Shown: piece by piece, positions 1 to 6,888 of the stretch
Position numbering within the stretch: the first letter of the stretch is position 1
How the letters are laid out: each line of letters starts with the position of its first letter
Assembly: GCA_045546875.1 (NCBI GenBank)
Contig: JAZQDP010000239.1
Span: forward strand, 1-8,094
Origin: RUG11551 sp045546875
Lineage (GTDB): Bacteria; Planctomycetota; Planctomycetia; Pirellulales; Thermoguttaceae
DNA: 8,094 nt
Direction: 5' to 3'
The notes under the pieces: generated by a model
The model's input: only the letters and a program-made list of their open reading frames with translations
Told to the model about the DNA's origin: nothing
Databases searched by the model: none
Translations under genes and position numbers: made by a program

Positions 1-1
1 A

Positions 2-229
2 ACTTGTACACCGTATTTTGAAAAGAGAAATATTCATTTCTATATCAACCGGTGCGGATTCCATGCTGTTGAACTAATGATTGAAAAACATCCGGAAGAG
101 CATAACGCCGACGGCAAAGCTCATCCGGAACGCGGCGACGACCTGATGTTTCGATTTGAAAAAGTCATGAACCCGCCTGTCAGTTTCTGTTTCTGCGAAT
201 TAAAATCGCCTGCCGAGGGCTGTCAATAA
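2..229 (+). CDS. GNAT-family N-acetyltransferase, C-terminal part (5' end outside window)
   Basis: An open frame enters from the left edge and ends at TAA 227-229, giving the last 75 residues. Seen: the segment NIHFYINRCGFHAVEL followed by an acidic/His-rich stretch and LMFRFEKVM. This matches the end of the Gcn5-related acetyltransferase fold, where the FY..CGF element is the helix after the acetyl-CoA-binding strand and the final F-x-F/K strand closes the sheet. Family members are usually about 150-170 residues, so roughly half is missing, including the acetyl-CoA pyrophosphate-binding loop. The family moves an acetyl group from acetyl-CoA to an amine, and the substrate cannot be deduced here. 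It is convergent with the heparinase-like gene, 52 bp away, with no obvious terminator hairpin between them. The family call is fairly secure and the substrate is unknown. Confidence 0.72.
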   Translation, partial: TCTPYFEKRNIHFYINRCGFHAVELMIEKHPEEHNADGKAHPERGDDLMFRFEKVMNPPVSFCFCELKSPAEGCQ

Positions 230-281
230 TTCCTACCTGTGATATTTTCAGTAGCTCCGCTTGCAGCGTCCATTTCCCCAT

Positions 282-2123
282 CTACTTAAACTCCACTTCC
301 AGTTCCTGCTCTTCGTCGGTCGCGGGAACGTCAATAGTTAAAACGGAAACGCCTTTGTTGGGATTTTCCGCTTTCGACTGAGTAGTAGGGGCAACTTTGA
401 ATTTCAAGTCCGCATTGGTGGAAGCGGCAATTGCCGCCGTGAGCGCTTTGCCGTTTTGAGTCAGCGTCGCGGTTTTCCCGTCGTCGGAAATTGCAATCTG
501 AGCGTACGTGTGCATCTGCCAGACGACGGTTTTAACGGAGTTATTCGTTCGCGGTCCGATATCGTCTTTAACTGTAACAGTCAATTTGGATCGGTCGAGA
601 GTAACGGTGCGCGTAACGGATTTGAGCTGGTCTTTGTACGCGTCGGCGAGATCGGCTTTCGCGTAGCCCTTTTCCGGCGCAGACTGGAACTCGGTAATCT
701 TCGCGAATCCATTGGGGTTCTGGTTTTGACCGTCGATGAGCAGCGTGTTGTGTCCATGCGTATTGAGGCGATAGTACGTCCAGCGCAGCTTTCCGAAATA
801 GGCGGGCAGATTATATTGGTCAGAACCGAGGTCGACAGCCCATCGAACGCCGTCTTTTACCAGCACAAACGAGCCGAGATCGAGGTGGCTGTGGTTGACT
901 TTGTTTCCGCCCGCCTTGAATCCAATGTACAGAGCGTTGTCGTCCAGCCATTTGGAACGCATGGATGCAATTTCTGCGCCACGGAAATAGAAATCCAGCT
1001 TCATCTTTGATAAATCTGCCTGTTTGGGCGAGTACCACCAAACAGAAGTTGGGTAAATTCCTTGGTTAGCGCGAGGCTTTGGCGCGTTGAGCGACGCAAA
1101 GTTATTCGTCTTTTTGAGAAGCTGATGCCTCTCGAATTGAGCGAAGTCTGGATTGTTGAACCTGTCTGCCAGCCAAAAGATCATGCTACTGGAAATGATT
1201 CCCCCGCCCGCGTCAGCGAAGTTGAATGAGCCGCCTTCTGGCGTTGCCACTGCCATCTGGGAATAGACGGTAACGTCAAACCCCTCCGCTTTGGTAATGC
1301 CGAAATCCGATCCAAGCGACGATTCAAGCGTATTGACAAAAAAAGTAGTATACAAAAGCGTATATTGCCAATAACCGGGACCTTCTTTCCACATGCCATC
1401 CGGCGCAAAAGACGCCATCGCTGTCGGAACGGTTGTAATTGACAAATGTAAGATGTTATTTGCAATACCCCGCTTTTCCGGTGGGAGAGCGTCGGCAATC
1501 GCCAGTGCGCCCATTGCCATGCCGCCGTTGCAGACCTGATTCCAATTATAGTTGGATTTACGCCAATGTCCATGCTTCAAGCTGGGAAGAAGACCTTTCT
1601 CATAAATAGAGTTTACCAGTAGCTCCTTTTCCTTGTCCGACAGGTCGTTATAGAGCCAGTCGTAGCCGATAGCAAATGCTGCTGTCATTTCTGCCGTATC
1701 GAGAAAATGCGAGGGATTCCAGTCCTTAAACGCCGCTGCAGCTTCCAGTTCTTTTATCGCCCGGGATTTATACGCCGCTTTCTTTGCTGGGTCGTCTGTT
1801 AATCGGTACGCGCCTGCCAGAGTTAAAACGCGCCTGAGACACTTTCGACTTTGCGTCAATAGACGCGGTCCGACAATAATGTATTCAACCGTCTTGGACT
1901 CATTGAGCAAGCTGTCCGCTTCCAATATTTGGTTTTGAACCAGTTTTTGGAGGTACTCGTCTGTTTTGAGAAGTTCCTTGACTTCCGCTTCCCGCTGTGG
2001 GGTTATCATAACTCGCGGGTGCGATGGATTAAGTTTGGAAAAGTAATCGGGAACATTGTCGGCAAACGATAGGTTCGCCAAACAGAAAAGCAAAGCCAAA
2101 AGGGCAAAATGTGCGTTTTTCAT
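282..2123 (-). CDS. Secreted heparinase II/III-like polysaccharide lyase
   Basis: Predicted to cleave a uronic-acid-containing polysaccharide by beta-elimination outside the cytoplasm. The 613-residue product starts at ATG 2121-2123, nine codons inside the longest open frame, because a perfect AAGGAG lies six bases upstream and a signal peptide begins exactly there (hydrophobic core LLALLFCLANLSFA, cleavage expected after residue 21). Domains: an alpha/alpha-toroid at about 30-340, with FLDTAEM, NWNQVCNGG (193-201) and EGPGYWQY (247-254), then a heparinase II/III-like beta-sandwich at about 370-613 with NHSHLDLGSF (410-419; His411, His413, Asp415) and HGHNTLLIDGQNQ (456-468). By analogy with PL15/PL17/PL21 enzymes, Tyr251, the NWNQ asparagines and the HSH histidines are the likely active-site residues. 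The PL family and the substrate (alginate, glycosaminoglycan, other) cannot be assigned from sequence alone. Stop is TAG. The gene is monocistronic, divergent from serA and convergent with the GNAT gene. Confidence 0.88.
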   Translation of the reverse strand: MKNAHFALLALLFCLANLSFADNVPDYFSKLNPSHPRVMITPQREAEVKELLKTDEYLQKLVQNQILEADSLLNESKTVEYIIVGPRLLTQSRKCLRRVLTLAGAYRLTDDPAKKAAYKSRAIKELEAAAAFKDWNPSHFLDTAEMTAAFAIGYDWLYNDLSDKEKELLVNSIYEKGLLPSLKHGHWRKSNYNWNQVCNGGMAMGALAIADALPPEKRGIANNILHLSITTVPTAMASFAPDGMWKEGPGYWQYTLLYTTFFVNTLESSLGSDFGITKAEGFDVTVYSQMAVATPEGGSFNFADAGGGIISSSMIFWLADRFNNPDFAQFERHQLLKKTNNFASLNAPKPRANQGIYPTSVWWYSPKQADLSKMKLDFYFRGAEIASMRSKWLDDNALYIGFKAGGNKVNHSHLDLGSFVLVKDGVRWAVDLGSDQYNLPAYFGKLRWTYYRLNTHGHNTLLIDGQNQNPNGFAKITEFQSAPEKGYAKADLADAYKDQLKSVTRTVTLDRSKLTVTVKDDIGPRTNNSVKTVVWQMHTYAQIAISDDGKTATLTQNGKALTAAIAASTNADLKFKVAPTTQSKAENPNKGVSVLTIDVPATDEEQELEVEFK

Positions 2124-2129
2124 GATAAT

Positions 2130-2135
2130 CTCCTT
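2130..2135 (-). promoter_or_regulatory. Ribosome binding site that fixes the heparinase-like start
   Basis: On the minus strand this reads AAGGAG, six bases before ATG 2121-2123. The alternative in-frame ATG at 2148-2150 has no such site and would put nine mostly polar residues before the signal peptide, so the internal ATG is preferred. Confidence 0.85.
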
Positions 2136-2222
2136 AAATGTAGTGGGCATTCAGTGTAATTTAGGGACGCTCAAACTTCAATTCCTTCATTCCACTTCAA
2201 GAGCAATAACTCTATAAAGACT

Positions 2223-2251
2223 ATTGTATGTTAAACCCATTTTTAACTCAA
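2223..2251 (-). promoter_or_regulatory. Predicted promoter of the heparinase-like gene
   Basis: Minus-strand -35 TTGAGT (2246-2251, four of six consensus bases), a 17-base spacer and -10 TACAAT (2223-2228, five of six). Transcription would start near 2216, giving a leader of about 93 nt. A run of seven G on the transcribed-sense strand (2254-2260) ends two bases upstream of the -35. Found by eye; a planctomycete housekeeping promoter need not follow this consensus exactly. Confidence 0.5.
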
Positions 2252-2279
2252 CGCCCCCCCTCCATATTATTTTAAAAAA

Positions 2280-2288
2280 TGTTATAAT
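2280..2288 (+). promoter_or_regulatory. serA: Predicted extended -10 promoter of serA
   Basis: A perfect extended -10 element, TGTTATAAT (TG at 2280-2281, TATAAT at 2283-2288). The hexamer at the -35 position (2260-2265) is poor, which the extended -10 type tolerates. A start near 2295 would leave a leader of about 126 nt before the ATG. A second candidate -35, TTGACG at 2303-2308, has only a weak -10 (TCTATC) at 17 bases and is less likely. Confidence 0.45.
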
Positions 2289-2294
2289 CTTTTA

Positions 2295-2420
2295 CATTAA
2301 GTTTGACGATAGCAATAGATAAATTTCTATCGATACAAATTTAGCGGTACTTCCCCGCGCGGCGGACGAAGGTTGTTGACCGTGAAAACTTATGCCTTTA
2401 ACCTTTAAGGAGTTAAACAG
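2295..2420 (+). promoter_or_regulatory. serA: Leader region of serA with weak secondary-structure potential
   Basis: The stretch between the predicted start of transcription and the serA ATG contains a GC-rich palindrome CCGCGCGG (2355-2362) in otherwise AT-rich DNA. It also has a 6-bp inverted repeat, AAGGTT (2369-2374) with AACCTT (2400-2405), whose second arm abuts the AAGGAG ribosome binding site (2407-2412). I recognise no known riboswitch consensus. Regulation by this structure is possible, but the stem is short and its loop long (25 nt). Confidence 0.25.
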
Positions 2421-4037
2421 ATGGCAAAAATCGTAATTTTGGACACTTTGTCCCAGGACGGCTTGGATTTGTTGAAAAACGCTGGAATCGAATACGAGGT
2501 TCGCACGGGTTTGGCGGGCGAAGAGCTTAAAAAGACGCTTACCGAATTCGACGGCGCGATCTGTCGTTCAGGCGTCAAAATTACGGCTGACGTTCTGGAA
2601 GGCAACACGCGTCTTCGCGCAATCGCTCGCGCGGGCGTTGGAACGGACAACATCGACAAGGCGATGGCAACCCGTTTGGGAATCATCGTCATGAACACGC
2701 CCAGCGGAAACACGCTTTCTACAGCGGAACAGACGCTGGCTCTCATGTTCGCTCTGGTTCGTCATACCGCTCCGGCGTATCAAAGCCTGATCGAAGGCCG
2801 CTGGGACAAAAAACTCTATACGGGAACTCAGCTGGCTGGCAAGACGCTGGGAATTATCGGGCTGGGTCGCATTGGTCAGGCGATTGCCAAGCGCGCTTTG
2901 GCGATGGAAATGAAGGTTGTCGGATTCGACCCCTTCATGACTGAAGCGAAGGCGAAAGAACTGGGAATTACGCTCTACGCGAACTACAAAGACATGCTTC
3001 CGTACTGCGATCTGCTGACCGTTCACACCCCGCTGACCGATGCCACCCGCGGCATGATTTCCGACGCGGAAATCGCCATGCTGCCCAAGGGTGCGCGTTT
3101 GATCAACTGCGCTCGCGGCGGCATTTACGACGAAGCCGCTCTGGTTCGCGGTCTGGAAAGCGGTCAGCTCGGCGGCGTCGCACTGGACGTTTACCCGTCT
3201 GAACCCTGCAAGCAGAACCCGCTTTTCGGCATGAAGAACGTCGTCTGCACGCCTCACTTGGGCGCGTCAACCGAAGAAGCTCAGCTCAGCGTTGCCGTCG
3301 AAGCGGCTCAACTGATGGTCGATTTCTTCAAGACCGGCGCGATTCGTTCCGCCGTCAATACTAGCCCGCTGGATCCGAAAACGCTCGAAGAACTTCGCGG
3401 ATACCTCAACGTTGCGTGGAGAATGGGCTTGTTCCTCGGACAGATGGGCACGTCCGCCCCGGTTTGCCTCAAGCTGACGTACAAAGGCGAAGTCGCCAAA
3501 AAGAACACCGCTCTGCTGACAAGCGCGTTTGCCGCCGGATACATGGAAAAAGCGTCTGACGTCGGAGCGAACATCGTCAACGCCGACATTCTGCTTCGCG
3601 AACGCGGAATCGAACTGATTGAAGAACGCTCGACCGAAGTCGTCAACTTCAACTCGACAATTACCGCACAGCTCAAAACGGAAACCGCCGTCTATACGAT
3701 TCAGGGAACCCTGTTCGGCAACGACATGCCGCGTCTGATTCAAATCGACGACAGCCGCATGGAAAGCTATCTCGACGGCAACCTTATCGTCTTCGATTAC
3801 GACAACGTCCCCGGAATGTTGGGCAAACTCGGTACCCTCTGCGGAAAGCACAACGCCAACATCGCTCAGATGTGCGTTGGCGCCAGCCGCGCAACGGGAA
3901 CCCAAATCGGAACGCTGTCTCTGGACGTCGTACCGACGGCTGAACTGCTGGAAGAAATCCGCAACATGGAAGGCGTCAAGTACGCCAAACCGGTTGCTCT
4001 GCCCAAAGTCCACGAACTGCCCGTCTGGTTAAGCTAA
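2421..4037 (+). CDS. serA: D-3-phosphoglycerate dehydrogenase (serine biosynthesis)
   Basis: Catalyses NAD-dependent oxidation of 3-phosphoglycerate to 3-phosphohydroxypyruvate, the first step of the phosphorylated serine pathway, in the cytoplasm. At 538 residues it is the long form of the family. Seen: catalytic domain (about 1-98 and 285-315) around a Rossmann NAD domain (about 99-284) with GLGRIG at 147-152 and Asp170 after the second strand. The catalytic triad of the D-2-hydroxyacid dehydrogenases is intact: Arg232 (NCARGG), Glu261 (SEP), His279 (TPHLGAST). An ASB-type intervening domain spans about 318-450, and a C-terminal ACT domain about 455-530 (starts LIVFDYDNVPGMLG), normally the site of serine feedback or regulation. 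AAGGAG lies eight bases before the ATG. Codons are strongly GC-ending (39 of 60 bases GC in 3121-3180), suggesting high expression. It stands alone, followed by a terminator. The RSGVKITADVLEG segment resembles planctomycete SerA as I recall it. Confidence 0.96.
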   Translation: MAKIVILDTLSQDGLDLLKNAGIEYEVRTGLAGEELKKTLTEFDGAICRSGVKITADVLEGNTRLRAIARAGVGTDNIDKAMATRLGIIVMNTPSGNTLSTAEQTLALMFALVRHTAPAYQSLIEGRWDKKLYTGTQLAGKTLGIIGLGRIGQAIAKRALAMEMKVVGFDPFMTEAKAKELGITLYANYKDMLPYCDLLTVHTPLTDATRGMISDAEIAMLPKGARLINCARGGIYDEAALVRGLESGQLGGVALDVYPSEPCKQNPLFGMKNVVCTPHLGASTEEAQLSVAVEAAQLMVDFFKTGAIRSAVNTSPLDPKTLEELRGYLNVAWRMGLFLGQMGTSAPVCLKLTYKGEVAKKNTALLTSAFAAGYMEKASDVGANIVNADILLRERGIELIEERSTEVVNFNSTITAQLKTETAVYTIQGTLFGNDMPRLIQIDDSRMESYLDGNLIVFDYDNVPGMLGKLGTLCGKHNANIAQMCVGASRATGTQIGTLSLDVVPTAELLEEIRNMEGVKYAKPVALPKVHELPVWLS

Positions 4038-4070
4038 CGTTACCAAGTTTAATTGGGTATTAATAAATCT

Positions 4071-4094
4071 GTTGCGTTACTTCTGTAACGTAAT
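4071..4094 (+). other. Tetraloop hairpin downstream of serA
   Basis: CGTTAC (4075-4080) pairs perfectly with GTAACG (4085-4090) across a TTCT loop, and the stem extends outward to ten pairs (4071-4094) if two G-U pairs are allowed. No T-run follows, so it is not a classical intrinsic terminator. It may stabilise the 3' end of the serA message or act together with the terminator that follows. Confidence 0.5.
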
Positions 4095-4108
4095 CAAATT
4101 TCAAATGT

Positions 4109-4150
4109 GGAGGAACGGCTTTATTACAACTCGTTCCTCCCTTGTTTTGT
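4109..4150 (+). terminator. Rho-independent terminator of serA
   Basis: A perfect 9-bp inverted repeat, GGAGGAACG (4109-4117) with CGTTCCTCC (4132-4140), encloses a 14-nt loop and is followed by the T-rich tail CTTGTTTTGT (4141-4150). It begins about 70 bases past the serA stop and lies before the SDR gene, which implies that the SDR gene is transcribed separately or only by read-through. Confidence 0.8.
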
Positions 4151-4202
4151 CAGTATGGATTACTCTTCTCAATAGAGTTTTCTGTAAGTTATTCCTACTG
4201 TT

Positions 4203-5186
4203 ATGCAATTGCCATTATTAATTACCGGTTGCGCTGGCGTAATAGGGTATAATGCCTTTGCGTACTTTCGTTCTCGATATCAAGACCAGGTTATTGGCGT
4301 TCGACAAGGAACGCGAGGCGATATTGCCGCCTGCAACGGCATTGAGTTTGCTGATGTCGATAATGAATTGGAACTTCAACGTCTGTTTGAAAAATATCAA
4401 TTCAAAAGCGTTATCCATTCTGGCGGTTCCTGCGCTTTAAAAGCATGTCAACTCAATCCGCAGTTGGCATGGACTGTCAATGTATCGTCAGTAATGTCAA
4501 TGCTGGCTCAATGTGAACGGTTTAACGCACGATTAATCTTTATGTCTGTTGACCTGGTATATAAAGGACGACTAAAAGGAGAATTCTATAAAGAAACTGA
4601 CCCGTCTGACGCCATTTCGATTTATGGGCAATCGATGTCTGCCGCGGAAAATTTGATTCTTTTACATCGTCCTCAAACCTGTATTTTGAGGATTTCTTTA
4701 CCCATGGGAAAAAGCGGTACGGGTCATGCAGGAGCTATTGACTGGATAGCCAGCCGATTCAAAGCAAATCGAGCTGCCACCCTATTTACGGATGAATACC
4801 GAACGCCAACATATTGTCAAGATATAAATCTCGTTTTGGAAGAGATTCTTAAACGAAATGAAAATGACTTTTCCGGTATTTTTCATTGCGGACAGCCGCG
4901 ACCTGTTACGTTGTATCAGTGCGCGCAAATAATTAACCGAGTTGGCAATTTCTCTCCCGATTTACTTTATGGACTTAAGACAAACGAAGGAGCGCCCATC
5001 CCACCCAGAGCTACCAACGTCGCCATGGATTCCAGCAAGCTTATTAACGCATTAGGCTTCAATCCGTTTACCCCGTGGCCAGCGAATGAATCTTTATTTC
5101 CAACTGACCCGCGCTGGCATTACAACCGACCGGAAAGCGAACCGCGCGGGTGGGACATTGTCGAAAAGAAATTGGAAAAATATTGA
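4203..5186 (+). CDS. RmlD-like extended SDR (NAD(P)-dependent sugar epimerase/reductase family) lacking the YxxxK lysine
   Basis: A 327-residue protein with an N-terminal Rossmann fold: TGCAGVIG (8-15) is the TGxxGxxG dinucleotide loop of extended short-chain dehydrogenases. FMSVDLVYKG (113-122) carries the serine/aspartate expected after strand five, and the late DEYRTPTYCQDI (198-208) and MDSSKL (275-280) segments resemble dTDP-4-dehydrorhamnose reductase (RmlD) relatives. Arg34 after the second strand would favour NADP(H), which is inference. The catalytic motif reads YGQSM (141-145), so the normally invariant lysine is methionine. It is therefore either an altered enzyme or a binding protein. 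No signal peptide is present. The start is set by an upstream in-frame stop at 4185; no convincing Shine-Dalgarno precedes ATG 4203. The gene is AT-rich (24 of 60 bases GC in both 4201-4260 and 4561-4620), unlike serA and the GH10 gene. The substrate is unknown. Confidence 0.8.
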   Translation: MQLPLLITGCAGVIGYNAFAYFRSRYQDQVIGVRQGTRGDIAACNGIEFADVDNELELQRLFEKYQFKSVIHSGGSCALKACQLNPQLAWTVNVSSVMSMLAQCERFNARLIFMSVDLVYKGRLKGEFYKETDPSDAISIYGQSMSAAENLILLHRPQTCILRISLPMGKSGTGHAGAIDWIASRFKANRAATLFTDEYRTPTYCQDINLVLEEILKRNENDFSGIFHCGQPRPVTLYQCAQIINRVGNFSPDLLYGLKTNEGAPIPPRATNVAMDSSKLINALGFNPFTPWPANESLFPTDPRWHYNRPESEPRGWDIVEKKLEKY

Positions 5187-5222
5187 TTTACAATTTTTCC
5201 TGTATCTATCATCTATGAACGA

Positions 5223-6731
5223 TTACTTTACCGTAAATTCTTTGGTCTGCTTCTGACCGTTTTTATCCGTCCAGGTCGCCTTGTATTTGCCTTTGAATCC
5301 GCGGAATTGGAGCGTAACGGTTTCAGCGTCCGCCTTCTGGACGAAGTTCGTCTTCCATTCCTCGTTGATGAGTTTGTTCAAGGCGAAATACGACGGTTTG
5401 GGCTCCATGTTGCGGGTGAACAGCCCAGACGTCGTCGGTTCGCCCGGCGCGCCGCAGTCGTCAACGACGTTCCACCACGTAATGCCCATCATTTCCGGGA
5501 CGCTGAACCAGAGCCGATACAGATTCCGGGCGACAATCGCCTGAATTGCTCTGCCGTTGGCGTCGTCGTTGGGCGCGGTAATCGTGATTTCGCTCAGGTG
5601 AATCGGACGCCCCGTCGACGCCAGAATCTTCATCGTATTGAGAACCTTGGTCGGCGTTTGAATTTCTGCTCCGGCGGCAATGTCCAGCGTCTGCTGCGGT
5701 CTGAAGAGGTGCATTTGCGACCCGACGATGTCAATCTTGCAGCCGTGGGCAATAAGGTCTAAAACCTGATTAGCGTAATTCTGGTTGTTCGCGTAGTCGT
5801 TGATATTGAGCTTGACGGAATCCGGGAAGACTTCCTGAGCGATTTTGAACGAATTGTACGTGTAGTCGCCCGGCATGACGTGCCCGTATTTGCTCTTTGT
5901 TACTTTGTCGCCGGTTACAGCTTGTCCGTGATAGTCCGTCGCGCTTTCGTTGACCACGTCCCAGCTGTCGAGCGTTCCCTTGTAATGTTCGCCCAGCATG
6001 CGGATTCGGTTCCAGTACAGCTCGTTCATCGTGTCGAAATAATGCGGCGCCAGCTTGTAGATTTCTTTCGGCGACATCTTCTTGCGGGCTTCCGCCGTCT
6101 TGAAAAGAATTTCGCGCTCTTCCGGAAACTGTTTGGAAACGTAGTCCCACAGCCACGTTGGACGCTGCCATTTCTGGTTCCCCCAGATAATCGTGTGCCC
6201 GTGAAGGCGAATTCCCTTTGACTTGCAGAACTCAACCACCTGATCCGATGCGGGTCGGCGCCAGTGCGGCTGACTTTTCGGGTCTTGGACAGTGTTCCAG
6301 AACTCTTCCGTATCCCATTGTTCGGTTTTGAACCGTGGTTTGCCCGGCTCCATTTCAAAGCGCTGCCAGTAGAACGCAATTGTCGCGGAATTGAACAGCG
6401 TCCCGTAAAGAGCCTTGTACTTCTCGTTTCTTTCCGTCGTTCCGAGCTGATTGAAGTTGAAAATATGCGCTCCGAAAATGAACTCGTGGGAAATCTGTTC
6501 GACTTTGATTTCGGAACCCGGCTGAACGTCCGTCAGCTCGACGGTCGCGTCCGCCTTGCGATACTTCTCGATTCGTTCGTCGATGGCTTTCTGAACGTCG
6601 TCGTTCCAAATCTGATAATAGGCGTCTGACATCACGCCCGGGTCCGGCTCCGCCGCCGGGTCAGTCTGAGCAACCGCCGACGCGGAAATCATAGCGGCAA
6701 TAACGGTAAGGGATAAAAGCAGTTTTTTCAT
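5223..6731 (-). CDS. Secreted GH10 endo-beta-1,4-xylanase-like glycoside hydrolase, divergent subgroup
   Basis: Predicted to hydrolyse a xylan-type backbone outside the cytoplasm with retention of configuration. It has 502 residues and a signal peptide of about 21 residues (MKKLLLSLTVIAAM start, ASAVA-Q cleavage). A short beta-rich region at about 45-85 precedes the (beta/alpha)8 barrel at about 85-455, and a small beta-rich tail follows (460-502). Seen: acid/base Glu262 in WDVVNE (257-262), QxH at 339-341, nucleophile Glu381 in HLSEIT (378-383), and GITWWNVVDD (416-425). Canonical GH10 signatures ENxMKW, WHxQ and TELD appear here as AFYWQRFE (119-126), WGNQ (183-186) and SEIT, so subsite binding probably differs from typical xylanases. 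No clear Shine-Dalgarno is seen (AAAAAGACC before the ATG). Codon use is GC-ending like serA. It is divergent from an acetylxylan esterase, which supports a role in acetylated xylan breakdown, and convergent with the SDR gene (36-bp gap, no hairpin). Confidence 0.87.
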   Translation of the reverse strand: MKKLLLSLTVIAAMISASAVAQTDPAAEPDPGVMSDAYYQIWNDDVQKAIDERIEKYRKADATVELTDVQPGSEIKVEQISHEFIFGAHIFNFNQLGTTERNEKYKALYGTLFNSATIAFYWQRFEMEPGKPRFKTEQWDTEEFWNTVQDPKSQPHWRRPASDQVVEFCKSKGIRLHGHTIIWGNQKWQRPTWLWDYVSKQFPEEREILFKTAEARKKMSPKEIYKLAPHYFDTMNELYWNRIRMLGEHYKGTLDSWDVVNESATDYHGQAVTGDKVTKSKYGHVMPGDYTYNSFKIAQEVFPDSVKLNINDYANNQNYANQVLDLIAHGCKIDIVGSQMHLFRPQQTLDIAAGAEIQTPTKVLNTMKILASTGRPIHLSEITITAPNDDANGRAIQAIVARNLYRLWFSVPEMMGITWWNVVDDCGAPGEPTTSGLFTRNMEPKPSYFALNKLINEEWKTNFVQKADAETVTLQFRGFKGKYKATWTDKNGQKQTKEFTVK

Positions 6732-6802
6732 GGTCTTTTTAATTGGTTAGAGGTTAAGGCTATTTGAAAAATTAATCTCACTACACAGATTCCTAATCAT
6801 TC

Positions 6803-6830
6803 ATTGTATTTAAGACAAAACTAAATGCAA
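6803..6830 (-). promoter_or_regulatory. Predicted promoter of the GH10 gene
   Basis: On the minus strand, -35 TTGCAT (6825-6830), a 16-base spacer and -10 TACAAT (6803-6808, five of six consensus bases). Transcription would start near 6796, leaving a leader of about 65 nt. A run of five G on the minus strand (6832-6836) sits one base upstream of the -35. The -35 itself matches consensus at only three bases. Confidence 0.35.
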
Positions 6831-6843
6831 TCCCCCTGCCCCG

Positions 6844-6871
6844 TTGCACGTTAGATTTTTTTCTGTATAAT
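6844..6871 (+). promoter_or_regulatory. Predicted promoter of the CE7 esterase gene
   Basis: -35 TTGCAC (6844-6849), a 16-base T-rich spacer and a perfect -10 TATAAT (6866-6871). Transcription would start near 6878, giving a leader of about 67 nt. The -35 hexamer and spacing closely match those of the facing GH10 promoter (TTGCAT, 16 bases), and the two -35 boxes are only 13 bases apart. Confidence 0.55.
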
Positions 6872-6888
6872 ACATTTGAAATTAAGAC

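Noticed and set aside
230..281. Terminator between the convergent GNAT and heparinase-like genes
   Set aside because: Only a 4-bp CGCT/AGCG stem is present and no T-run follows.
2061..2123. Possible lipoprotein signal because of a Cys in the signal peptide of the heparinase-like protein
   Set aside because: The residues before the Cys are Leu-Leu-Phe. A lipobox needs Gly, Ala or Ser directly before the Cys, and the SFA-D site fits signal peptidase I better.
2148..2150. Upstream ATG as the start of the heparinase-like gene
   Set aside because: The ATG nine codons downstream has a perfect AAGGAG at six bases and starts a proper signal peptide.
2568..4013. Long minus-strand open frames (229 and 248 codons) opposite serA
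   Set aside because: They lie wholly inside a well-supported serA gene. Their translations are rich in Arg, Phe and Val with no recognisable domain, as expected for the reverse of GC-biased codons.
5187..5222. Bidirectional terminator between the SDR and GH10 genes
   Set aside because: The 36-bp gap is AT-rich but holds no inverted repeat with a usable loop.
5281..6629. Several open frames opposite or out of frame with the GH10 gene
   Set aside because: All are composition shadows of the GH10 gene, with no domain and no start signals.
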